Of a stretch of 15,729 bases of DNA, positions 1-5,996 are shown one piece after another. Position 1 is the first letter of the stretch, and every line of letters starts with the position of its first letter. A model generated the notes under the pieces. That model had not been told where the DNA came from. It saw nothing but the letters and a program-made list of their open reading frames with translations, and ran no database searches. This DNA is from Holophagales bacterium UBA5704 (GTDB taxonomy: Bacteria; Acidobacteriota; Thermoanaerobaculia; Multivoradales; UBA5704): contig DIHE01000164.1 of the NCBI GenBank assembly GCA_002420005.1, positions 1 to 15,729 on the forward strand, written 5' to 3'. A program made the translations under genes and the position numbers.

Positions 1-371
1 AGCTTCCGGAGGATGCGCTTGATTTTCTCCTCCAGGACGGCGTCCTCGTCGGCGACCGGGTCCAGGCCGGCGGCTTCCCGGACTTTCACGAGCAACAGGC
101 CCGGGGGTCTCTTCGCCTTGGGATAGGCCATCTTGAAGAAGTGGTAGGGCTCGATCTCCAGGACCTCACAGATCCTCAGAATGTGCGTGGTCTGGAGGCG
201 CACGTCTCCCCGCAGGATCTTGCTGAGAAAGGCGCTGCCGAACCCCAGGTCGTGCTCGATCGAACGGTGGGAGCGCCCGGACATTCGGACCAGGAGGGCG
301 AGGAGGTCGGCCAGGCGGCGGGCTTCGGCCTCGGCGGCGGCGTCGGACGCGGCGGGCGTGCTCGTGGCCAT
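1..371 (-). CDS. XRE-type helix-turn-helix regulator, C-terminus cut by left edge
   Basis: I translated this leftward gene directly: it opens with ATG at 371-369 and stays open to base 1, giving at least 123 residues. Residues about 34-80 form a compact five-helix XRE/Cro-like unit: 'HRSIEHDLGFGSAFLSKIL' places the turn and recognition helix, followed by 'LRICEVLEIEPYHFF', the usual final helix. The N-terminal 25 residues are Ala/Glu-rich and probably helical. The tail has a Lys/Arg/Pro stretch (near 82-92) and an acidic helix (107-121). It is divergent from the primase-like gene with about 105 bp between starts, a typical arrangement for an element-encoded repressor. I see no clear Shine-Dalgarno. 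A TATCCT -10-like box lies only 8-13 bases upstream of the ATG, so a leaderless message is possible. DNA binding is well supported; the operator and the role as element repressor are inference. Confidence 0.8.
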   Translation of the reverse strand, partial: MATSTPAASDAAAEAEARRLADLLALLVRMSGRSHRSIEHDLGFGSAFLSKILRGDVRLQTTHILRICEVLEIEPYHFFKMAYPKAKRPPGLLLVKVREAAGLDPVADEDAVLEEKIKRILRK

Positions 372-410
372 ATGGGACAGGATAGCGGATTTCGCCGCGG
401 CCCGGGCTGC

Positions 411-439
411 TTGCCAGGGAACGCCGACCTCTTTACGCT
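411..439 (+). promoter_or_regulatory. Candidate sigma-70 promoter for the primase-like gene
   Basis: TTGCCA (411-416) and TACGCT (434-439) are separated by 17 bases, in the divergent gap between the HTH gene and the primase-like gene. The -35 matches the consensus at five of six positions. The -10 is weaker but keeps its first TA and last T. Transcription would begin near 446, just before GTG 447 and upstream of the preferred TTG start at 477. Confidence 0.4.
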
Positions 440-476
440 GTCGGTTGTGAGTGCGGGTCTGGATGAGGGTTTGGTT

Positions 477-1946
477 TTGAACGTTTCGATTGATCTCTGG
501 CCGCAGCGGCTCTTGTGGATGGGCGATCCGAGAGCGGTGGCGATTTTCAGCGTGAAGGTGCCAAGGGGCGAGCCGGGACCCTGGCTCAGGAGGGGGGATT
601 GGCGTCCATGGCGGCAAGGCTCGACGGCCACCGAGGGGCTGAACCGGTGGTGGCTGAACAACGAGCCGCACCTGCGCCGGGACGCTTTCGCCAGCATCAA
701 CCGTTTCTATGGGTGGCAGCGGGCGCAGAAGTATGTCGTCCGCCTGGGCGCAATCTTTGTGGACATCGATTGCGGCCGGGACGGCTGGGACTACTCGGCC
801 GAAGAGGCCGCGGACGTTCTCGGCGAGTTGGTGCAGCGCGGCCGGCTGGCGCGGCCCTCAATGTTCCAGTTCTCCGGCCGGGGCTTGTGGGCTTTCTGGC
901 TCCTCCGCGACGAGAGGGAGCCGAGCACGACTCCCTTCGCGAATGCCGAAAACCGGGAGCTGTGGACGGCGCTCCAGCAGCGCACGGCAGACGTCATCGC
1001 GACGGACGTCCCGGACTTGCGGCTCGATCGGACGGCCGGCGAATTCACCCGTGTCACCCGGCTGCATGGGAGTGTGAATCCTGCGGCCGATCGGCGGGTG
1101 CACTATGAGCTGCTTCCTGGTCCGGCTGGTGAGCCGATCCGCTACAGCTTGGAGGACCTGGCCGGCTTCTACGGTTTGCAGCGCCCTGCAACCCGCCGGC
1201 CTCTTGATGAACCCGAGGAGGATTGGCGAGATGTGGCGCTCGAAGCCCACCGCAGGCGCGTGGACATGCAGGACGAAGAAGGCCGGCGGAAGCAGGCCGT
1301 CGTCCGGCCGGGGGTCGATCCGCGGCTTTCGGAGCTGGGACGGCGGGGCCATGTGAAGCTCTGGCGAGAGCGCCTGCGGTTTCTTGAACGGGTCCGGGTG
1401 GAGGTCCATGGCGGCGTGATCCCCTGCGGCCGCCGCTACAACATGGTCTCCGCCTATGCCTGTTGCTACGCGAAGCTGACGCGGGACCCGTCGGAGCTTG
1501 CGGGGAAGGTGGCGACGCTCGGCCGCCAGTTCTGTGAGCAGCCGGCGGAGAACCGGATGACGGACGCCGAGCTGCGGGGGATTACGGAGCACGCCCTGAG
1601 ATGGGTGCGGAGCGGGGGCAAGTTCAGGAATTCGACACTCGCCGCCGCTGCAGGTCTCGATCCGGTCGGGGACCGGGAGCGGATTGAGCGGCTCGGCTTG
1701 AATCTTTCGACCGGACCCAAGGGCCGGAACGAGCGCATGCGGGAGCGCCGCGAGTTGGCGCGCGAGATCCTCCGTGCGGCGCTCCATCGCGGTGAAGATC
1801 CGCCGAGCGTTCGGAATTTCGCACGGATGCTGAGGGAGGCGGGATGCGCCACCGGGCGATCCACCGCGCACGCGCTCCTGGGGGAGCTCTGGGCCGAGTT
1901 TCGGCCCGAGGAAGGGTCGGTTTTCGCCGAGGAAACGGCTGTTTGA
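477..1946 (+). CDS. AEP-type primase/replication protein with PriCT-like region
   Basis: Predicted protein of about 489 residues resembling RepB-like archaeo-eukaryotic primases of plasmids and integrative elements, which make primers at an element's origin. Numbered from TTG 477, it has the AEP motifs in order: a hydrophobic strand ending FVDIDCG (Asp96 and Asp98, the metal-binding D-x-D), SGRGLWAFW (133-141), and FTRVTRLHGSVN (about 190-201), close to the RLPGSVN signature of these enzymes. A PriCT-like helical region with RRYNMVSAYACCYAKL follows near 318. The C-terminus (about 430-475) looks like a winged-helix DNA-binding segment. No helicase domain is present. The start is uncertain: TTG 477 has GATGAGGG upstream with 8-base spacing; ATG 519 and GTG 447 are alternatives. 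The same frame is open back to 141, but that part overlaps the HTH gene antisense and has Gly/Ala/Arg-rich shadow composition. AEP assignment is good; the role in replication is inferred. Confidence 0.72.
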   Translation: MNVSIDLWPQRLLWMGDPRAVAIFSVKVPRGEPGPWLRRGDWRPWRQGSTATEGLNRWWLNNEPHLRRDAFASINRFYGWQRAQKYVVRLGAIFVDIDCGRDGWDYSAEEAADVLGELVQRGRLARPSMFQFSGRGLWAFWLLRDEREPSTTPFANAENRELWTALQQRTADVIATDVPDLRLDRTAGEFTRVTRLHGSVNPAADRRVHYELLPGPAGEPIRYSLEDLAGFYGLQRPATRRPLDEPEEDWRDVALEAHRRRVDMQDEEGRRKQAVVRPGVDPRLSELGRRGHVKLWRERLRFLERVRVEVHGGVIPCGRRYNMVSAYACCYAKLTRDPSELAGKVATLGRQFCEQPAENRMTDAELRGITEHALRWVRSGGKFRNSTLAAAAGLDPVGDRERIERLGLNLSTGPKGRNERMRERRELAREILRAALHRGEDPPSVRNFARMLREAGCATGRSTAHALLGELWAEFRPEEGSVFAEETAV

Positions 1947-1978
1947 GCCGCGTGCTCGGTGCGGAACGAAAAATTTTT

Positions 1979-2050
1979 CGCCGGGGTGGCGCGAAGCGCG
2001 GCGGGCAAAAACAGGCCCTGAAGGGCCATAGAGTCGCTAACGCGACGCCC
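1979..2050 (+). other. Compact multi-hairpin segment downstream of the primase gene
   Basis: Three stems lie within 72 bases. (a) CGCC 1979-1982 with GGCG 2000-2003 encloses GCGC-GAA-GCGC (1989-1999). (b) GGCCCT 2014-2019 pairs with AGGGCC 2022-2027. (c) GTCGC 2033-2037, loop TAAC, pairs with GCGAC 2042-2046. In addition GGGC 2003-2006 can pair with GCCC 2047-2050, enclosing (b) and (c) as a three-way junction in which stem (c) stacks on the closing stem. No T-run follows, so this is not a simple intrinsic terminator. Possible readings: a structured 3' UTR, a small RNA, or an origin or nick structure recognised by the primase-like protein. None is proven. Confidence 0.4.
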
Positions 2051-2184
2051 TGCCCCCTTTCAAGGCCGGAAGTTGGACACTTGGGCGGACAGGGCAGACT
2101 CTGGCGACGGGCAGAAGGAAAGAAAGGGCGAAGGACGGCAAGGGCGGCAAGGACAACAGGGACGAAAGACGGATGAGACCGGGG
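2051..2184. other. Gene-free purine-rich spacer
   Basis: No credible reading frame on either strand. From about 2108 to the terminator at 2185 the plus strand is markedly rich in A and G. It contains CGGCAAGG twice in tandem, about 10 bases apart (near 2137-2154). I see no promoter here. Confidence 0.4.
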
Positions 2185-2224
2185 AAGAGAAAAGAAGCCG
2201 GGGCGGCGGGGATGGCGCCGCCCC
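2185..2224 (-). terminator. Rho-independent terminator of the leftward 169-residue gene
   Basis: Ten bases beyond the stop codon at 2234-2236, reading leftward, a perfect 9-bp G/C stem is formed by 2216-2224 and 2200-2208 with a 7-base loop. It is followed on the minus strand by GGCTTCTTTTCTCTT, a T-rich tail. Position, stem strength and tail together make this a convincing intrinsic terminator. Confidence 0.75.
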
Positions 2225-2233
2225 CGGGGTGGT

Positions 2234-2743
2234 TCAGGGTTGGGCTCGTTCGAGGGCGATCTTGCCGGCGTGATCGAGGGCGAGGCCTCCGGCGGCGTCG
2301 AGGAGCCAGGCGAGATCGTGCGGGGAGGCGATGAGGGCGTCGACGACGTTCAGGGCGGCGAGGAGATCCTCGTTGAAGTACAGGAAGTGGCCGACGACCT
2401 GGTTGTCGGCGATCACCGGGTAGCCGGCGGCGTCGGGATCTTTTCCGAGGCGATAGCGCGGCGGCCGGCCGGTGCCGGGGAGGACGGCGGCGATGAGGCG
2501 GGCGGTGTCCTTCTTGCCGAAGGTGGCCGAGGGGGTGCTGCCCTTCTCCACCGATTCGCCTTGCCGGAGGACGGCCCAGCCGGTGGCCGGGTCGGGCTCG
2601 AGATGCCAGGGGCCGGCGGCGTCCGCTTCGGCGCCGGTGATCGGCTCGTCGCGGTTCTCGAGGAGGGCCAGGTACTCGGCGGTGAAGGCGTTGGTCGAGA
2701 CGGGCGAGTTGGACGTGGTGCTACCATCGGGGTGGGTGCGCAT
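2234..2743 (-). CDS. Small protein of unknown function (169 residues)
   Basis: I do not recognise the family. The start is ATG 2743-2741, chosen because AAAGGA (2758-2753) sits 9 bases upstream and because a strong promoter lies about 110 bases upstream; the same frame stays open to 3337 only as proline-rich shadow. The first 20 residues are Ser/Thr/Asn-rich and look disordered. The middle has short strands around 'GWAVLRQGE' and a loop 'GTGRPPRYRLGKDPD'. The second half has 'YPVIADNQVVGHFLYFNEDLLAALNVVDAL' as strand-turn-helix, then a hydrophobic helix with 'DLAWLLDAAGGLAL'. No signal peptide or membrane segment is visible, so it should be cytoplasmic. It is the only gene of its transcription unit, convergent with the primase gene. 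It could be an element accessory or inhibitor protein, but nothing in the sequence proves this. Confidence 0.75.
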   Translation of the reverse strand: MRTHPDGSTTSNSPVSTNAFTAEYLALLENRDEPITGAEADAAGPWHLEPDPATGWAVLRQGESVEKGSTPSATFGKKDTARLIAAVLPGTGRPPRYRLGKDPDAAGYPVIADNQVVGHFLYFNEDLLAALNVVDALIASPHDLAWLLDAAGGLALDHAGKIALERAQP

Positions 2744-2772
2744 TGGGCGAATTCCTTTGCGTGCCTGGGGCT

Positions 2773-2794
2773 CGGATGAGTGACAGCTCATTCG
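2773..2794 (-). promoter_or_regulatory. Imperfect hairpin in the 5' leader of the 169-residue gene
   Basis: 2773-2780 and 2787-2794 are complementary around a 6-base loop (eight pairs with one G-T on the plus-strand copy; one A-C mismatch in the minus-strand transcript). It lies between the promoter and the Shine-Dalgarno. It may be an operator half-site pair or a leader stem. Confidence 0.3.
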
Positions 2795-2854
2795 GGCCCG
2801 TTTTGTTTTTCCGGGGGTGGATACGCTCCAGGCCCGGGGAGTTGGTACGGTGAA

Positions 2855-2883
2855 AGTATAGGGAAAAATGGGGCGTAAGTCAA
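2855..2883 (-). promoter_or_regulatory. Near-consensus sigma-70 promoter for the 169-residue gene
   Basis: On the minus strand TTGACT (2883-2878) and TATACT (2860-2855) are separated by exactly 17 bases, each one mismatch from consensus. Transcription would start near 2848, giving a leader of about 105 bases before ATG 2743. It is by far the clearest promoter in the window, and it stands out in such GC-rich DNA. Confidence 0.75.
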
Positions 2884-2968
2884 GGAGGGAGGGCCTTTTC
2901 TTTGGCTCCGAAATGCTCGCTTTCTGCGTGGCGGGCGGCAGGGTATCACGCGGAGTCCTCACCCCCGA

Positions 2969-3009
2969 CCCCTCTCCCATCTCCCGGCCGCCCGACCCCG
3001 GGAGAGGGG
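2969..3009. repeat. REP-like inverted repeat
   Basis: CCCCTCTCCC (2969-2978) and GGGAGAGGGG (3000-3009) are perfect 10-bp complements with a 21-base spacer, preceded by CTCACCCCCGA. Extragenic palindromes of this CCCTCTCCC/GGGAGAGGG kind are scattered through many bacterial genomes. Only one copy is visible here, so a genome-wide family is an inference. Confidence 0.5.
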
Positions 3010-3461
3010 CGCCACCTCCCTCGGAATGGAAGCGAGGAGTTAGCGGGTGAGCTCCCGATTGATGGTTTTGGGCGGCGGGGCGATGTGGGAGAGCGGAGCT
3101 TGGACGGGGATCGGTGCGCAGGGGGGTGAGGAAGTCGGGGCGGGTCGCTTGGCCGCCTGGACTGGGGGCTCTCGGCGGGCCGGTTTGGGCTTGGGGCTTC
3201 GCGGGCCACGGCCCTACGTGAATGGTGGATGGCGGGAGGATCGACGGCCGCGGCGGGCTTGGCGGACGGGCACGGACGGACAACACGGAACTTCCAGGTG
3301 CGTTCCCACCCTGCCGCACTTGGCTACCCCACCCCACAAGGTAGTGTCACGAGGCCAGGGGGAGAGCTATTGGTGGGATATGGGAGAGGATGCGTTGAGG
3401 ATCTCCTCGGACTCACCTCGGCCTGAGAGGTCAACAGCCAAGCACTGCCGCCAGGAAAACA

Positions 3462-3479
3462 CTTGAATAGACTTTCAAG
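3462..3479. promoter_or_regulatory. Inverted repeat upstream of the 744-residue gene
   Basis: CTTGAA (3462-3467) and TTCAAG (3474-3479) form a perfect 6-bp dyad with a 6-base spacer, 99 bases before the ATG at 3578. The form suits a dimeric repressor operator, but no other copy in the window supports this. Confidence 0.25.
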
Positions 3480-3549
3480 CAGGTCTCTCCCTCAAGCAAG
3501 TCATTGACTCTGTACCTCCCGACCGGCCAACGTTTCGGAAGGTTTGACA

Positions 3550-3570
3550 GGGGCTTTGCCCCAAAGGAGG
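3550..3570 (+). promoter_or_regulatory. Small hairpin abutting a strong Shine-Dalgarno
   Basis: GGGGC (3550-3554), loop TTT, GCCCC (3558-3562) forms a tight 5-bp stem ending directly before AAAGGAGG (3563-3570), which is 7 bases from ATG 3578. The stem may shape ribosome access. The Shine-Dalgarno is the strongest in the window and fixes the start. Confidence 0.5.
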
Positions 3571-3577
3571 AAAGACC

Positions 3578-5812
3578 ATGCCCAGCGGTACCTCCACCCC
3601 TCTAGATCTAGACCACCTTGGCATCAAGGTTAGCGACAACACCAAGAAGCTGGCCGCCCTTCTCCAAGAAGGGACGCCCTTCGGCAGACTTGCGGTGTCC
3701 AAGGGCAACGACTACCTTATCCTTTCGCCTCTTCAGCTCGCGGGAAGCCATACATTCCCTCTCGGAAGGGCTGACTTCTCCATCGGCGTCGGCTCCTCTG
3801 CCGGGCTGGAGTGCCACGCCTTCAACTCAACGGACGACCTTGACGACGACAACGTCATCACCGTGCATGACGGGGAAGCCTGGCTCAAGAACGAGGTCAA
3901 GGCGGCGAGCCACGGCACTGTCGGGGGGAAGGTGGGAGCCGTCTCCTTCGGCCTCAAGGGGGAGATCGCGGCACGGCTCCTCGACTACCGAAAGCAGCAG
4001 CCCTCCGACCCGGTTGGAGAGTCGCTCGTGCAGAGCCTCGCGGGTGCGCGGTTCGCAACCCGCTGGGAGGATGTCCAATCCCTCGCAGAGACTGAAGACC
4101 GACTTGCCTTTCTGGTGGACGGCACCCTCGCGTTCACGGCGACTCTCACCGCGAGCGACGTGCTGGTCGGTTGCCTCTCGGCTCTCGATGGCACTTTGGG
4201 TATCACCGGGGCGGGCGCCTTACAGGTCAAGGCGGGAGCATCAATCGGTGTCACGCTTGCGGCCAGCGACGCCTTCCGCCTCGTCTTTTCCAGCGGCAAG
4301 GAGGGTCGAATCGCCCTTGAGGTCAGCAAGGCGACCAGCCGCCAGGCCGGCGGCAGTGCCTCTTTCGGCGTCGATGTCGGATTCGACAACCACGCGGCTC
4401 TCACCGAGCTGATTCACAACTATCTCGCCCATCGTTTCGGCGCCAAACTTGAGGAGATCGAGGAGCTTCTCGGGAAACTTGACACAGCAGCAGACATGAA
4501 CAGTCTTGGCCCTTTGAGGGTGCTGGCCGAACAGATCGCCTCGCGCCTGGGAATCGCCAGTGGGCAGAGTACACTCCAAAGACTGCAACAGCTCCTGAGC
4601 GAGGAACGTCTGAGCGCCGAGATCGACCGTGTGACCAAAGAACGACTCCAGGCTGCCTTCACATTCGCCTACACCCGTATCGAGACGCACGAAACCCTGC
4701 TGGCCTGCGAGGCCGATCCGGCGGCACTTGCGGAGCTCCATCCACAGCTGTTGCTCGGCAACCTCACAAAGATCACCGCTCGGTTGCGGGACGAGGACCC
4801 TCGGTTTGTTCTAGGTAACTACCTGGAGACGAAGAGCGTCCAGAAAAAACACTCCTTCGGCGCCATCCTGCGCCTGCGGGATTGGGCGGTCGGCGGGACC
4901 ACCAAAGTAGAACGCACCGAGACGATCCAGTACAACGAGGAGAAGGACAAGAAGCGAGTCAGCTTGGACGGCCGCAAGAGCTACACGGGGGGATTTTGCG
5001 GCGCCCGGGCAGAGTACGCTTTTGAGCTCAGCGCGGCGATGGCGAATTTTGCCCCGGAGCCCAAGGGGCGAGACTTCACGTTCACCCTGGGCCTGGACTG
5101 GGCATGGGAGGAAAAGGCAAGCCAGCACCTGATCCACACCATTCTTGACGTGGCCACCGTCTGGCGGATCGCCAACCCCGCCGACCTTCCGAGCGCCCAT
5201 GCCATCCTCGATCCGCTGCGTGGGAGAATCGGTGCCGACCTCGAGCTGCAGTTCAACGACGACGGCGTCCGGCAACTCGCCAAAGTCTCTGAAGAGGATT
5301 TCTGTCGCGCCTGGGCGCTCGCCATGGCCGAGGCGCTACCCCCTGAGGTCAGCGGCAAAACCCCGGCCCGACGTGGTGACATTGAGGAGCGCCGCTCGAT
5401 CTACCATGACGCCGCAGTGTGGCTGCTCCGGCAGACATCGAAAGTTGACGAGAAAGCGCTCAACATTCACTACCCGTCGAGCAGGCTGGAGGAAGCCGAT
5501 GCGGACCCCGCGAACCACGGGACCCTCTACACCCTTTGGCACCCAGAACTGCAACACGCTGGACTCCCGTCGGCCCGCTGGAAGGTTGCCTTCGGCGCGT
5601 TGAGCCGACTGCGCGAGGTGATCGTCGGCGAGAGGCAATGGAGCGACATTAAGAAGGTTACCTCCGAGCTCCAGCGCCTGGTGACCCAACCGTTTACCGC
5701 ACGCCTCCTTGGATCCGTCCTGGCCCAGCTCCTCGGGGGCAAAAGCAACCTGCTCGCCGCGTCCGGCACGATCACGCCCTCCGAGGGAGGAACGGTTTTC
5801 GTGATCGGCTGA
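3578..5812 (+). CDS. Large orphan protein with beta-rich and helical blocks (744 residues)
   Basis: I do not recognise the family. No signal peptide and no clear membrane helix are present, so it is probably cytoplasmic as made. Roughly, residues 55-275 are rich in short amphipathic strands with small residues (for example 'GALQVKAGASIGVTLAAS' and 'GGSASFGVDVGFD'). Residues 280-420 are helical and coiled-coil-like with many Glu/Leu/Lys. Residues 425-520 return to strand-rich sequence with Lys/Glu-rich loops. Residues 525-740 are mainly helical, ending in a Gly/Leu-rich segment and a short strand. Alternating polar/apolar strands joined by Gly-rich turns recall beta-barrel or pore-forming folds, but no catalytic motif is visible. 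It is monocistronic, with an optimal AGGAGG, and followed by strong inverted repeats. Its closeness to a conflict operon makes a defence or toxin role possible; that is speculation. Confidence 0.8.
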   Translation: MPSGTSTPLDLDHLGIKVSDNTKKLAALLQEGTPFGRLAVSKGNDYLILSPLQLAGSHTFPLGRADFSIGVGSSAGLECHAFNSTDDLDDDNVITVHDGEAWLKNEVKAASHGTVGGKVGAVSFGLKGEIAARLLDYRKQQPSDPVGESLVQSLAGARFATRWEDVQSLAETEDRLAFLVDGTLAFTATLTASDVLVGCLSALDGTLGITGAGALQVKAGASIGVTLAASDAFRLVFSSGKEGRIALEVSKATSRQAGGSASFGVDVGFDNHAALTELIHNYLAHRFGAKLEEIEELLGKLDTAADMNSLGPLRVLAEQIASRLGIASGQSTLQRLQQLLSEERLSAEIDRVTKERLQAAFTFAYTRIETHETLLACEADPAALAELHPQLLLGNLTKITARLRDEDPRFVLGNYLETKSVQKKHSFGAILRLRDWAVGGTTKVERTETIQYNEEKDKKRVSLDGRKSYTGGFCGARAEYAFELSAAMANFAPEPKGRDFTFTLGLDWAWEEKASQHLIHTILDVATVWRIANPADLPSAHAILDPLRGRIGADLELQFNDDGVRQLAKVSEEDFCRAWALAMAEALPPEVSGKTPARRGDIEERRSIYHDAAVWLLRQTSKVDEKALNIHYPSSRLEEADADPANHGTLYTLWHPELQHAGLPSARWKVAFGALSRLREVIVGERQWSDIKKVTSELQRLVTQPFTARLLGSVLAQLLGGKSNLLAASGTITPSEGGTVFVIG

Positions 5813-5820
5813 CATCAATA

Positions 5821-5856
5821 CATGCAGGCCGACGATGAGCCATCGGCGACTGCATG
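5821..5856 (+). terminator. Two-tier hairpin just after the 744-residue gene
   Basis: CATGCAG (5821-5827) pairs with CTGCATG (5850-5856), and inside it GCCGA (5828-5832) pairs with TCGGC (5843-5847), leaving only a GA bulge. It begins 8 bases after the stop codon. There is no T-run, so factor-assisted termination or 3'-end protection is more likely than classic intrinsic termination. Confidence 0.45.
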
Positions 5857-5921
5857 ACGCACGCATTGCGGCTCGCACGACTCCATTCGGGTTCCGGGGA
5901 GACTTGGCTGGGTCCGGCAAG

Positions 5922-5951
5922 TCCCCCCGGTCTCCGCTGCGACCGGGGGGA
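5922..5951. terminator. 11-bp GC-rich hairpin between convergent genes
   Basis: TCCCCCCGGTC (5922-5932) and GACCGGGGGGA (5941-5951) are perfect complements around an 8-base loop. It lies between two convergent transcription units, where a bidirectional terminator is expected, but no T-tract follows on either strand. Confidence 0.4.
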
Positions 5952-5996
5952 GCGGAACGTACCCTAAACCTGAAGACGCAGCGGCGCCGAACGTGG

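Larger units (their letters stand above)
2884..3577. other. Long gene-free interval
   Basis: About 690 bases without a credible gene. Open frames on both strands are Pro/Arg/Gly-rich and lack ribosome-binding sites or any recognisable domain. It holds the inverted repeat at 2969-3009, G-rich low-complexity DNA at 3060-3200, and the upstream region of the 744-residue gene. I find no good sigma-70 promoter for that gene; TTGACT near 3504 has no matching -10. Confidence 0.5.

Noticed and set aside
141..476. Open frame extending the primase-like protein upstream to 141
   Set aside because: It lies antisense across most of the HTH gene, has Gly/Ala/Arg-rich shadow composition, and lacks a ribosome-binding site. 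A promoter and a better start lie at 411-477.
858..1871. Long leftward open frame opposite the primase-like gene
   Set aside because: Pro/Arg/His-rich composition without domains; the opposite strand carries ordered AEP motifs.
2108..2184. Purine-rich repeats as a possible CRISPR or iteron array
   Set aside because: Only CGGCAAGG occurs twice, with no regular spacing, no conserved repeat length and no spacers. No CRISPR array is visible anywhere in the window.
2744..3337. Upstream extension of the 169-residue protein
   Set aside because: Proline/serine-rich low-complexity translation. It crosses the promoter and terminator-free spacer, and the Shine-Dalgarno supports ATG 2743.
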